Shown piece after piece: positions 8,452-17,365 of a DNA stretch of 40,692 nt. Both the position numbers and the translations under genes were made by a program. Every line of letters begins with the position of its first letter. Position 1 is the first letter of the stretch. The notes under the pieces are model-generated. The model was not told where the DNA came from. It did not search any database and worked only from the letters and a program-made list of their open reading frames with translations. This DNA is from Bacteriovoracaceae bacterium (GTDB taxonomy: Bacteria > Bdellovibrionota > Bacteriovoracia > Bacteriovoracales > Bacteriovoracaceae), in the NCBI GenBank assembly GCA_947461175.1, contig CANHIY010000010.1, positions 1-40,692 of the forward strand, read 5' to 3'.

Positions 8452-10372
8452 ACATTGTCCATAATTTGAGCGGATGCTTTTTTTGATAGCTCCTGACAGA
8501 GGAAAAAACAGAACTCCAACTAATCAGTCTAGGGGCTTCGAGATTATCCACTGCTGTTCGAGTGACAAGAACGACTTTATCCCCCTCATTATTTTTAAGG
8601 ATCCCGTTGATGATAAAGGGAAGAGCAGAGCACTGATTGAGTGAGTATCCTCTGAAAAAAGTGGGCAGTAGATCTTCGGCACATCCGATACCATGTATTA
8701 ATCCAAGATTTGTTTTTTTGAAAAACTTCTTGATGTCGGCCAATTCATTTATCTTTTTACTGCTTTTCTTAAAATCTTTATTAAGCATATAGGTTTGAGA
8801 AAAACGCTCATGTACTAGGTCGGTAGGGAAGTAGTCGATAGTGCTCTTGGATTTTATTTTAATGAAATCGATGACTCGATCATTTAAAATAATTTTGTGT
8901 TTACAGCTTGTCATGTGACAAAAATTTGATTCAACAGTGATAAAACAGCCAGATTTAAATCGTAAGACAAGAGGATTATAATCGGTATTATTGATGACTT
9001 CACAAACCGTGCTTTGATCTAGACCCCTGGTTTTTTTTAGAATATTGGCCACAACACTAGCATAGGAATCCGCCCCTCCTGAAATATCACTAAAAAAAGT
9101 TTTGTAACATATTTCCTTTCCTGTTATCTGATCGGTGTAGCAGGCCTCTACACCCCAGTTCTCATCGTTGTCAAATTGTTTGTTAAATTCATAAAAAAGA
9201 AAAGATGATGAAGAATGACATGGATATTGAGACACTGGAACATTCTTAAAATTAAAATGAGATAGGATTCTTCCCATGTTGGTAATAACCATCTGATCAC
9301 TTTTACCTGGACAATCATTAACAGTGTTCTTAAGTGAGGAAAAATTCAGGGCATTTGATAGTTGATCACAATCCGGCTGTGGTCTTAATCCAGAGCTTTC
9401 TTTGGAGGTATAAAGGCAAAGATCAGGTTCTTTTTTAAGTCTATCTAAACAAGCCTCACGTTGATGAGAAGTAAGTTCTCTTGAATTCATCACTTTACGG
9501 CAGATTTCATCAGAAAAAATCTTATTTTGATTTACGTCTATTTCTTGGTCCCAGAATGAGGAACTCATCATCTCATCACAAAAAAGATCTTCATTGTTGA
9601 GATTTTCACAAAGATTCTTTATATATTTTTTTTCCATTTTGGAAATTTTTTGTTCCAAGATTTTAGAAATGACCTCTCCCTGGGAGGGATCTTTGAGATA
9701 TTCATGAATTTGGCAAAGGAATGGAGTTTCAGGTGCCTTAAGCCAGGATGAGTGTTTAGACTTACACTCATCAATTCCTCTTGGTGTCTTTAGGTCTAAC
9801 CCTTTTATGGTTTCCTTGATCGTTTTAACCTGAAAAACTTGGATGGTTTTTTGTGTTTCTGGACAATCTTCAGGAATAATTTTTTTTAGAAAATCCTTTT
9901 TGCTAATGAATCCTGATTGCCTGATCCCTTTTGCGAAATAGTTCATGACGATATTTTTGATCTTTCCTTCACTATTTTTTAACAGGTCAGTCAGGATGGC
10001 TTCGTAAAAACGGCACTTATTGGTTGAAGCCATTCTGAGGTAGCCAGAGTCTGAGTGAAGAAGGATTGAATTCAGAAAGTCAGGATCAAGATCGAGGTCT
10101 GAAGTGGGAATGGATAAGGGAAGAGTTCCACCTTTTTGAACAATGATGTTCATTTTTTTTTGATTTTTATCACGATCAATTTCAATAATCTTTTCAAAGG
10201 TTTCGATGATCCCTGGATAATTTATATTTTTTGGGAGAGAGAGTGGTTCTGTCTGAGATAGTGAGGGAAGGCATAGTCCAATTAGGACTATGCCCAAAAT
10301 TATTTTATAAAACTGATTTGGCCAAAATCGAGGCAACGTCTTCAACCTGAAGGTTCTCCGTTGTAGAAACAT
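8438..10372 (-). CDS. Large cysteine-rich secreted protein of unknown function
   Basis: A 644-residue protein with a basic n-region (RRTFRLK) followed by a hydrophobic stretch (KIILGIVLIGLCLPSLSQ), that is, a long signal peptide with cleavage near residue 40. The mature chain has 20 cysteines, many in the centre and C-terminal half (CHMTSCKHKI, HGIGCAEDLLPTFFRG, LNQCSALPF), which argues for a disulfide-bonded extracytoplasmic protein. GGADSYASVVANIL and the C-terminal GIGC...C region look like conserved catalytic or structural blocks, but I cannot name the fold. The ATG at 10372 has AAGGGA just upstream and overlaps the Fe-S gene by 68 bases; an internal TTG at 10297 would shorten the overlap but remove the basic n-region, so the long form was kept. 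Confidence 0.68.
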   Translation of the reverse strand: MFLQRRTFRLKTLPRFWPNQFYKIILGIVLIGLCLPSLSQTEPLSLPKNINYPGIIETFEKIIEIDRDKNQKKMNIIVQKGGTLPLSIPTSDLDLDPDFLNSILLHSDSGYLRMASTNKCRFYEAILTDLLKNSEGKIKNIVMNYFAKGIRQSGFISKKDFLKKIIPEDCPETQKTIQVFQVKTIKETIKGLDLKTPRGIDECKSKHSSWLKAPETPFLCQIHEYLKDPSQGEVISKILEQKISKMEKKYIKNLCENLNNEDLFCDEMMSSSFWDQEIDVNQNKIFSDEICRKVMNSRELTSHQREACLDRLKKEPDLCLYTSKESSGLRPQPDCDQLSNALNFSSLKNTVNDCPGKSDQMVITNMGRILSHFNFKNVPVSQYPCHSSSSFLFYEFNKQFDNDENWGVEACYTDQITGKEICYKTFFSDISGGADSYASVVANILKKTRGLDQSTVCEVINNTDYNPLVLRFKSGCFITVESNFCHMTSCKHKIILNDRVIDFIKIKSKSTIDYFPTDLVHERFSQTYMLNKDFKKSSKKINELADIKKFFKKTNLGLIHGIGCAEDLLPTFFRGYSLNQCSALPFIINGILKNNEGDKVVLVTRTAVDNLEAPRLISWSSVFSSVRSYQKKHPLKLWTMYALD

Positions 10373-12326
10373 GTCCCTTAGAGGAGTTAAAATTAATCAT
10401 ACAATATGAACACGAAGTGGCAAGTTTTGGTGCTTGAGTTTCACCAATTTGTTCTAATCTATTTTCTGCCAGATGTTTTCCCTCAGGTAGTTCATACCAC
10501 ATATTTCCTCCACCCATTCCACAACACAGGGCCGTATCCTTGCTTTTCTTCATTTCGATAAGTTTTACACCTGGTATTGAATTAAGAATAGATCTTGGGG
10601 CATCGTACTCCCCATGATGACGTCCAAGGTAGCAAGGATCATGGAAGGTGAGCTCGCCAGCAACATCCTTTAATGCCTTAAGCTTTCCAGACCGGAGAAG
10701 CTCTGAAAGAAGTTCAGTGTGATGAACGGTCTCAAACTTTCCGTCCTCAAATTTTGCATACTCCTTTCCAATAGTGTGTAAGCAGTGAGGACAGTGTGTA
10801 ACAACTTTGTCAAAACTGTACTGCCTCATATTGGCAATATTTTCGATGGCAATTTCATAAAATGAATATTCATCCCCAAAACGACGAACAGGGTCTCCGT
10901 TGCATTTTTCAGTTTTTCCCATCACTGCAAAGGAGACACCAGCCTTTTTGAGAAGGTTGATCGTATCTTTGACAACTTTCTGATTGGAACCATCATAGGA
11001 GCCCGCGCAACCAACATAGTAAAGGTAATCAACTTTTTTACCTGACTCGATGACTGGAACTTCCAAGCCTTGTGCCCAGTTAAACCGGTCATCCTGAGAG
11101 ATACCCCAGGGATTTCCATTCTTTTTAATTTTATTCACAGCATCTGCAGCCGCAGGGGGAAGATCTCCTAGGGTGAGGGCCTTATAGCGTTTCAAATCCA
11201 TAATGAGTTGAACATGCTCTATGTTGGCTGGACATTCTTCCATGCAGGCACCACAGGTAGTACAGGCATCAAGTTCATTGGAAGAATACAAAGGATTCTC
11301 CCCCCAAAGCTCCTTATCATTTTTTTGATCTGGGCATGTTTCAACCTGATAGTCCATGACATCTCTCATTTTTGTGATGATGAGCTTGGGATCAAGTGGT
11401 TTATCAGCGAGGTTTGCAGGACAAACCTGAGTGCATCGACCACACTCTACGCAGGCAAGTGTGTCTAATCGTTGTTTCATGGTCAGTTCTGACGTTTTAC
11501 CCAGACCAAATGTTTCCGCATTTTCATTGGCAAAATCCATTGGCATAAGAACAGCACCACGGCGAAAGGGAGTAAGGAGGGCATTCAGTGGAAGAACTAA
11601 AATATGAAAAAATTTAGAATGTGTCAGTGAGGCCACAAAAAACATGGTATTAACCATGTGAAGAAGCCATAGTGATTTATAGGTTCCAGCAAGAAAAGAT
11701 TGGGAAGGAGAAAGAAGACCAACAATTCCTGCCAGTGAATAACCTATGGGTGACCAAAATCGCTCTCCCTCTGGCATATTAGTCACAAAAATTCTTATGG
11801 CCTCAAGAACATATCCGATGACGACCAGTGCAATGAGCATGGCATACATGAATTTTTCTTGATTGGGTTTTGTTGCTGACAGAAATTTTTTCTTCACCAC
11901 ATAACGTCGGTAGTAAGCCAAACCTATACCAAGAAGAACAAGGAGGCCCCCAATATCGGCCAGAAATGAAACTACTTTGTAAGTGGTCCCTTGAAATACT
12001 TTAAATGGAGTATCGGCATGTATTGCCACCAGTTCAGTGGCAATGAAAAGCGTTAAAAAGCCCCAAAAGATCATGGTGTGGTAAACATTTACAAATCCAT
12101 CTCTTGGTACTTTTCCCTGAAAAAAAATAGTCATGAGAAAATTTTTAACATTTAATTTTTCAGGCAGAATCAGTTTTGGATTTTTACCAGCGGTTACAAA
12201 TCGAAACTTTACCAACAGGCCCTGTGCGAAAAAATAGGTCGCAACTGCCAGAGATAGGTACATGACAACCTTCATCCAAAAAGGGATCATCCACATGATC
12301 TGCCGACTAGCTTCAATACTTTCCAT
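10305..12326 (-). CDS. Membrane (Fe-S) oxidoreductase, heterodisulfide-reductase/EtfD-like
   Basis: A 673-residue protein joining a membrane cytochrome-like part to an iron-sulfur part. Five or so hydrophobic segments occupy residues 12-250 (NarI/DsrM-like). Two 4Fe-4S motifs follow, CVECGRCTQVCPAN (about 290) and CTTCGACMEECPAN (about 355). The C-terminal half has the paired CCG-type sites of HdrD/GlpC proteins: YVGCAG, THCPHC, HDPCYLGRHHGEYDAPR, ALCCGMGGG and SCSYC. The architecture matches the membrane Fe-S protein (EtfD type) that passes electrons from electron-transfer flavoprotein to quinone; no etfAB is in this window, so the partner is inferred. GAGGAGG lies four bases before the ATG. 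It heads a four-gene transcript whose other products are secreted, an unexpected pairing. Confidence 0.85.
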   Translation of the reverse strand: MESIEASRQIMWMIPFWMKVVMYLSLAVATYFFAQGLLVKFRFVTAGKNPKLILPEKLNVKNFLMTIFFQGKVPRDGFVNVYHTMIFWGFLTLFIATELVAIHADTPFKVFQGTTYKVVSFLADIGGLLVLLGIGLAYYRRYVVKKKFLSATKPNQEKFMYAMLIALVVIGYVLEAIRIFVTNMPEGERFWSPIGYSLAGIVGLLSPSQSFLAGTYKSLWLLHMVNTMFFVASLTHSKFFHILVLPLNALLTPFRRGAVLMPMDFANENAETFGLGKTSELTMKQRLDTLACVECGRCTQVCPANLADKPLDPKLIITKMRDVMDYQVETCPDQKNDKELWGENPLYSSNELDACTTCGACMEECPANIEHVQLIMDLKRYKALTLGDLPPAAADAVNKIKKNGNPWGISQDDRFNWAQGLEVPVIESGKKVDYLYYVGCAGSYDGSNQKVVKDTINLLKKAGVSFAVMGKTEKCNGDPVRRFGDEYSFYEIAIENIANMRQYSFDKVVTHCPHCLHTIGKEYAKFEDGKFETVHHTELLSELLRSGKLKALKDVAGELTFHDPCYLGRHHGEYDAPRSILNSIPGVKLIEMKKSKDTALCCGMGGGNMWYELPEGKHLAENRLEQIGETQAPKLATSCSYCMINFNSSKGHVSTTENLQVEDVASILAKSVL

Positions 12327-12368
12327 CTGGCCTCCTCACCTAAACCATGTCATCTAAATAAATCATTT

Positions 12369-12397
12369 TAAGACATTTTCTTAAAATTGTTTATAAT
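12369..12397 (+). promoter_or_regulatory. Candidate sigma70-type promoter
   Basis: A perfect TATAAT lies at 12392-12397, 31 bases before the ATG at 12429. A spacer of 17 bases leads back to TAAGAC (12369-12374), a poor match to TTGACA. Its position also argues against the upstream TTG at 12387 as a start, since that codon would precede the -10 box. Confidence 0.4.
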
Positions 12398-12428
12398 CGA
12401 AGTATTATTTTATTCTTTAGAGGGCCTC

Positions 12429-13025
12429 ATGGGTAGTTTTTTTCTTTCAGTAATCAATCTTGGTCTAAGTTTTTACTGCATTTTCTCATTGCTAAAATTT
12501 ATGGTTCAGTTCGGCTTACCATACCACCCTTTAAACCTTTTGGTTTCTGTTGTTTTATTGAGTGTAACCTCATTCTTTAGCGTTAAAGCGTTGCTTGATT
12601 TTGGATTATACCCTAATGTAAACGCTCTATGGATTGAAATTGCCACGATTTCAGGAAGCTTAGGATTTTTGATCCAGGTTATTTTATTGTCCCTTAATCT
12701 TAACATTTTTCTGGAAAAGATCTTATCCCGCATTCCTATTATAGGAGCAATTTTAGCCTATTCGTTTTTCCCTGATTCCACCATGTGGTTTTTCATGGGT
12801 TCAATTTTGATAAGCGTGTTCGTCATTTTGTTTTTTGTAAAAAATGCCCGTTATGAAAAAAGAATTCTGATCAAAATGGTTTTGTTTTTAAGTTTATTCG
12901 GTTTTTGTTTATGGATAAATACTAACTGGTCTTACATCATAGGCCAATTAATGCTATTTCCTGCCCTCTTTTACTTCTTTATTTTTGAACATAGTTGTGG
13001 GGTGAAGTCACTCGTTCAAGAATAA
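12429..13025 (+). CDS. Polytopic membrane protein of unknown function
   Basis: A 198-residue protein that is almost wholly hydrophobic, with about six membrane segments (near residues 5-25, 35-55, 65-90, 105-122, 126-143 and 150-185). No catalytic or binding motif is evident and no family is recognised. The start is the ATG at 12429, seven bases after AGAGGG; the open frame extends back to TTG 12387 but that would overlap the candidate promoter. The next gene, a lipoprotein, begins 17 bases after the stop with its own ribosome-binding site, so the two are probably an operon. It is divergent from the Fe-S oxidoreductase operon. Confidence 0.7.
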   Translation: MGSFFLSVINLGLSFYCIFSLLKFMVQFGLPYHPLNLLVSVVLLSVTSFFSVKALLDFGLYPNVNALWIEIATISGSLGFLIQVILLSLNLNIFLEKILSRIPIIGAILAYSFFPDSTMWFFMGSILISVFVILFFVKNARYEKRILIKMVLFLSLFGFCLWINTNWSYIIGQLMLFPALFYFFIFEHSCGVKSLVQE

Positions 13026-13042
13026 TTGGCTGGAGAAGAAAT

Positions 13043-14059
13043 ATGCGATTATTAGCTCTTTTGTTTCTTGTAAGTTGTACCCAGGTTACAAGCTTAAATT
13101 TAAAGAAGCACCAGTTTGGTTTAACCCCAACTAAAATTATCTGGTTTCAGGTGGCTGGACTTGAAGAGGAGCAAATTGCAATGTTGCGGTTTCAGCTCTC
13201 CTCTGACAAAAAAACATCCTTTGAGGAAAATATTTGTTATGGGCAAACCTGGAACTATAATTTTTATCAATTAAGAAATTCCGCTGAATCGACATTCCTT
13301 TCTCAGATGACTGGCAAAAAAAACATCAAAAATTCCTGCGATGATGCACTTTTGCGTCCCATCTGGAGTTACATAGCTAGCAATGGCTATAGTACAGCTG
13401 TTTTGGAAAATGGTCCTAAGTCTTATCAAAGCCTCCTCTCCATGAATAAATGTCAATCTGAAGAAGAACAATCGCCTTTTTTGAAATCACTTTATTTTTT
13501 CATGAGATCCGAGCCTTTGGAGGGGAGCAGAAGTTTTCATTATTCTGAGGAGGTAGATTTAAGGCCCAATTCCGTTTCTTACGACCGAACTTGTGGAAAA
13601 AATGGGTGTGCCTCCTTGCTCTCGGAAGATTTTATTGCTGTTTATAGTAAATTTAATAAATCATTTCAAAAGCATTTATTTATTGTAAGGGATTTTTCTT
13701 ATCTAAATGCTTTGGAGTCTAAAAACCTTTCACTTGCTCGTGAAATACTTTTAGATCTTGAAAAAACATATCGAGAGGCCTTGTCTTTTACCGCCTCAAA
13801 TGATTATTTGGTGCTTCTGACGACCGGAGATTCAAAGTTTGTGGATTTGCCAGATCAGGGTAAATCTTTTTATGAATTTGAGAAAGGTAAAACCACAATC
13901 AATGCTAAGAGGACTAAGCTTACGAACCTTGTATTGTCATCAGGTGCCAGAGCAGAAAATTTATGTGGAATGTATGATGATTCAGAAGTTTTTGAGAGGA
14001 TTTTATCCGGTCCAAAACAGCAAGGTCTCGAACTGAAGATCATTAATCCCTTCAGATAA
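13043..14059 (+). CDS. Lipoprotein of unknown function
   Basis: The true start is ATG 13043, eight bases after GGAGAAG, giving 338 residues that begin MRLLALLFLVSCTQV; the lipobox LVSC puts the lipidated cysteine at residue 12. The longer reading frame from TTG 12995 would bury this lipobox and is rejected. The mature protein holds several cysteines (CYGQ, NSCDD, MNKCQ, RTCGKNGC, ENLCG) that may pair. A beta-strand start (TKIIWFQVAGL) and a late LVLLTTGDSKFVDL stretch faintly recall the alkaline-phosphatase/sulfatase fold, but the catalytic metal ligands cannot be found, so no function is given. It converges on hslO with 19 bases between the stops. Confidence 0.7.
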   Translation: MRLLALLFLVSCTQVTSLNLKKHQFGLTPTKIIWFQVAGLEEEQIAMLRFQLSSDKKTSFEENICYGQTWNYNFYQLRNSAESTFLSQMTGKKNIKNSCDDALLRPIWSYIASNGYSTAVLENGPKSYQSLLSMNKCQSEEEQSPFLKSLYFFMRSEPLEGSRSFHYSEEVDLRPNSVSYDRTCGKNGCASLLSEDFIAVYSKFNKSFQKHLFIVRDFSYLNALESKNLSLAREILLDLEKTYREALSFTASNDYLVLLTTGDSKFVDLPDQGKSFYEFEKGKTTINAKRTKLTNLVLSSGARAENLCGMYDDSEVFERILSGPKQQGLELKIINPFR

Positions 14060-14078
14060 TATTTCAAATATTGTAGGT

Positions 14079-14900
14079 TTAAATGTCTGTTCTTAGGATC
14101 TCATAATTTTTTTGGCAATAATCACACTTGATATCTATCTTATCTTGACCTTCAAAGAGGTGATCTAAATCATTTATGAAAAGACCTTTTAGATTCAGAA
14201 CCATTCGTTCTTTAGAACAAGGGCAGTAGAAATCAACTTGTCGACTTCCCATGTAGCTGAGGCCATGGTCTTCAAAAAGTTTAACAATTTTTTCAATATC
14301 ATCTGAAGCAGCTTCAAAAACATCATGAAAAAATGGAGAGTGTTTTTTTATATAATCTTTTCTGGATAGGGATTCATCTATGGAAGAATTAATATTCACT
14401 GGAGGTAGTTTCGTAACCATAATTGATTGATCACTGATTTCGCCGACAATCACTTCAGAATTAGTCTGATAGGACTCCGACAAAATCTTGTTAATCACTT
14501 CTTTTGTTTCAACTTCATAGAGTTGAATCATAGAGGTGTAGGGCTGTGACTGATTCTGAAATATTTTTGAAACTCTGACATTTCCAGTAATTTTCATCGG
14601 AAACTGATTAAAATTTTCTGGCAAAAGAAGTGTTCTTGTGTGCCCAGCACTGTTAGTTTCAATCTTTAATCTAAAGTAGGGCTCATCTGAATCAATGTAA
14701 ATGCCTAATGACTCCTGTGGTTTGAGAAAAAAAATAATGGGTAGGATCCCAAGAAATGTATCCCTGAAATAAGCAAATCCTGCACTTTTGATGGGATGGA
14801 GAAGAGCGAGGTCATGGATGAGTTTTTGTCCCTCGAGAAAATGGATATTAAAGCCGTTCTGGTGATCTAAAAAACTATAGAGCCGGCTTGTTGAGAGCAT
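14079..14900 (-). CDS. hslO: Hsp33-like redox-regulated chaperone
   Basis: A 273-residue cytosolic holdase that in the family is switched on by oxidation and unfolding. The decisive feature is the C-terminal zinc site: C226-x-C228 (FYCPCSKERM) and C259-x2-C262 (IKCDYCQKNYEI), with the conserved S-x-x-R after the first pair and LKGLFINDLDHLFE between them. The N-terminal part begins like Hsp33 (A/S-x-x-x-x-E-G) and contains GHTRTLLLP and IVGEISDQSI. Identity to Hsp33 is low in the first 200 residues, as is common outside the Proteobacteria and Firmicutes. The start is ATG 14900: AGGAG lies eight bases upstream, whereas the in-frame TTG at 14906 would sit only two bases from it. A hairpin covers the AGGAG. 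Confidence 0.85.
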   Translation of the reverse strand: MLSTSRLYSFLDHQNGFNIHFLEGQKLIHDLALLHPIKSAGFAYFRDTFLGILPIIFFLKPQESLGIYIDSDEPYFRLKIETNSAGHTRTLLLPENFNQFPMKITGNVRVSKIFQNQSQPYTSMIQLYEVETKEVINKILSESYQTNSEVIVGEISDQSIMVTKLPPVNINSSIDESLSRKDYIKKHSPFFHDVFEAASDDIEKIVKLFEDHGLSYMGSRQVDFYCPCSKERMVLNLKGLFINDLDHLFEGQDKIDIKCDYCQKNYEILRTDI

Positions 14901-14904
14901 GTAC

Positions 14905-14920
14905 AATTCTCCTGAGAATT
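14905..14920 (-). promoter_or_regulatory. Palindromic hairpin over the hslO ribosome-binding site
   Basis: AATTCTCCTGAGAATT is a 16-base dyad with 7-base arms. In the hslO mRNA it can fold as a 6-bp AU-rich stem with loop CAGG, placing AGGAG partly in the loop and partly in the 3' arm, immediately before the start codon. It could act as a weak translational (possibly temperature-sensitive) gate or, as DNA, as an operator. Confidence 0.45.
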
Positions 14921-15007
14921 ATTTTTTAAAGGCAGAGGGGTATATTTATAACTCATTCATTGTTTTTTGTTAATCTTTCTACGCCACAAAGGTAGAATAA
15001 ATGCAAT

Positions 15008-17365
15008 ATGATGCGTATTGTTTATTTTTCGTTAAGAGAGCAATTTTTAACTGAAGTCCAAAAAATTCCAGGGGATAAAATCTTTGTGACCCCTAGTCCT
15101 ATTAAAGCAGATAGTTTACGCTCTCGCCTCCTATCTGATGATTCCGGAGATGTTATAACCATAGCTAAATTTATTTCTCTTTTAATGGAATTTCTCTGGA
15201 TTCCTGAAGAGCGGCCAGAGCTTAAGAGAAAATCAGAATTGCTTTTGATTTTTGGAATTTTAAGAAATAAATTTTTGTCTGATTTGTCTTTTGAGCAATT
15301 TAATCATGCTTACAATCTTTTTTCAGATTTAAGAAGTTTTACCTTGAATTTGGACGATCTTTCTTCTGCTCTCGATGAAGTACCTGACGTCATAAAGAAT
15401 GCTGTAAAAATTTTCTGGAAAATCCTGGAGCTTACTGGACATAATGATGAACACGGAGTTTATCGAAAAATATGCGATCGTTTAAATTCCTCCCCTGAGT
15501 TTTTAGAAAAGAACAAAACATACATATTTTGGGGATTCCAGCATTTAAATGGACAACAAATTGACCTCCTTAAGGCTTTGTCTTCTTCCTGCCAAGTGAT
15601 CATTCCTCTTCCTTTTTCGATAAAAGGCAAAGAAAAAAGGAGTGATTGGATTTCATGGATGATGGATTCTAGTACGAAGGTGGAAGAACTTCTTACATTA
15701 ACCCCGTCACCAAAAGCTAGTTGGATTAAAATAAATACAAGGGATATTTCAAAAAATTTAAAAAGTGTCCTGCAAGAGGGAGATCAAGTACTACTTGGCA
15801 TCTCAAAATTATCTTCAGAACACATGAACATTGTTCCTTCGGAAGATGTTTTTTTTAAGATACCAGTAGAGATACTCTCAAATGAACTAAATCAGGTCCA
15901 CAGAGAAGTTGAAAAATTTGCTGGAACTCATGTTGATTTAATAAACTATCTGGAAAACAGGATTAATCAAACGACTAATCTTAAGTACATGAGAGGGCTC
16001 CAACTATATAAAGAGGCCCTTCTTTTTATGAGTGAAATGACAGATGATCCTGTTCTCATTGATGCTTTTTTTATAAAACTACTTTCGGAAGTAACCAAAC
16101 TTAATCAGCCTAGGACTTCTTTTGTTCCTCTATCAAATCAACAGGCGCGGATAACCTTAAAGGATGTCGCTTCCATTGAAGAAATAGATTTTTCAAAAAG
16201 AGTGATCCTTTGCATCGACGATCGTTTTGATGGTTTACAAGGCTTGGGTCAAAATTATACCGAATCAATTCAAAAGATTCTTTCATCAATTGGGCCTATA
16301 AAGAGGAGTGATCTTGACCTTTCTTATAAAATCTGGGAATTGCAGGATCTTTTTATTCAGGCAAAAGTCATTGTTTTAATGAATCAGGACACTTTAAAGC
16401 ATAACTTGATATGGAAGAAAATTTTTAATGGTGTTGAATTACAATTAATTGAAAATAAATTACTAGATAATAAATTCACAACAGCTGATCCTTTAAGGTT
16501 AGGTCCGGTATTAAAATTTGAAGGTTCATTTTCGGCAAGTAAAATTCAAACGTTCATTGATTGTCCAAGAAAGTTTTATTTTTCATATATTCATAAGGTA
16601 TTTCCTGAGGTGCTTCTTAAAAAAGATTTTGATCCGATGACCTCAGGTACCATCATTCATGAAATTATTGAAAATTTTTTCAAAGAACAGAAAAAAGATG
16701 AAGAGTTGGTGCTTTTGGTTAAAAAGTTGATGGATGATTATTTGATTAAAAAGAACATTCGCATGGCACGTGAAGTTTATCTTCATCGTGAGCTACTATT
16801 TAATCAACGTTCAATGAATGGTATTAATTTTCTTCGTCATATTAGTCGAATTTCCAACGAAAAAATTGACTGGAAGATAGAAGAGTCGTTTAAGATTGTG
16901 TCTAATTTTTTAATTAATGGAAGGATTGATTGTCTGGGATTGAGCTCTGAAACTATTTATCTTTTCGATTTTAAGTCAACAGCATACTCAGCTTCCACTG
17001 CCAAAGAGGTGATGGATTTAGAAGCAATCCAACTTTGGACATATGCCGTGGCCTCAAAGAAAATGATTGCTGATTTTGACCAGAAAAAGCTTATCATGGG
17101 ATACATTGTGCTGGATGAGCCAGAGAGCTCTTTGATTTTGACCTCTGATGAAGAAGTCTTCGAGCTTTTTGATTCATCAGAGCTTTGTAAAGTTCATAAA
17201 ATGAATTTGAATTTGGAAATAACGGATATCGAGAAAAGAATTGCGGATTATATTCAAAAAATTGAGGAAGAAGTTAATTTTCCTCCTTTACCCCGAAAAA
17301 AAGCTGTTTGTGATTACTGCGAATTGAATAAGGTATGTCTAAAAAGTGATTCAAATAATGTCTAG
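15008..17365 (+). CDS. AddB-like PD-(D/E)XK nuclease with Fe-S signature
   Basis: A 785-residue protein paired with the helicase that follows. The C-terminal 280 residues form a RecB/AddB-type nuclease: TSGTIIHEIIENFF supplies the His, NGRIDCLG the first Asp, YLFDFKST the D-x-K core, and AIQLWTYA the Q-x(3)-Y helix. C519 (IDCPRKFY) and C768-x2-C771-x5-C777 (CDYCELNKVC) match the four cysteines that hold an iron-sulfur cluster in AddB. The N-terminal 500 residues should be the inactivated helicase scaffold of AddB, yet no Walker A motif is visible and the protein is shorter than typical AddB (about 1,150). ATG 15008 and ATG 15011 are both possible. The stop overlaps the next gene by eight bases. 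The likely role is end-resection of double-strand breaks. Confidence 0.82.
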   Translation: MMRIVYFSLREQFLTEVQKIPGDKIFVTPSPIKADSLRSRLLSDDSGDVITIAKFISLLMEFLWIPEERPELKRKSELLLIFGILRNKFLSDLSFEQFNHAYNLFSDLRSFTLNLDDLSSALDEVPDVIKNAVKIFWKILELTGHNDEHGVYRKICDRLNSSPEFLEKNKTYIFWGFQHLNGQQIDLLKALSSSCQVIIPLPFSIKGKEKRSDWISWMMDSSTKVEELLTLTPSPKASWIKINTRDISKNLKSVLQEGDQVLLGISKLSSEHMNIVPSEDVFFKIPVEILSNELNQVHREVEKFAGTHVDLINYLENRINQTTNLKYMRGLQLYKEALLFMSEMTDDPVLIDAFFIKLLSEVTKLNQPRTSFVPLSNQQARITLKDVASIEEIDFSKRVILCIDDRFDGLQGLGQNYTESIQKILSSIGPIKRSDLDLSYKIWELQDLFIQAKVIVLMNQDTLKHNLIWKKIFNGVELQLIENKLLDNKFTTADPLRLGPVLKFEGSFSASKIQTFIDCPRKFYFSYIHKVFPEVLLKKDFDPMTSGTIIHEIIENFFKEQKKDEELVLLVKKLMDDYLIKKNIRMAREVYLHRELLFNQRSMNGINFLRHISRISNEKIDWKIEESFKIVSNFLINGRIDCLGLSSETIYLFDFKSTAYSASTAKEVMDLEAIQLWTYAVASKKMIADFDQKKLIMGYIVLDEPESSLILTSDEEVFELFDSSELCKVHKMNLNLEITDIEKRIADYIQKIEEEVNFPPLPRKKAVCDYCELNKVCLKSDSNNV

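Noticed and set aside
12995-13042. N-terminal extension of the lipoprotein from TTG 12995
   Set aside because: ATG 13043 has a good ribosome-binding site and begins a proper lipoprotein signal peptide; the extension would bury it and overlap the upstream gene.
14060-14078. AATATT repeats between the lipoprotein and hslO as a bidirectional terminator
   Set aside because: The pairing is AT-only, each arm is itself a palindrome, and no GC-containing stem or T run is present.
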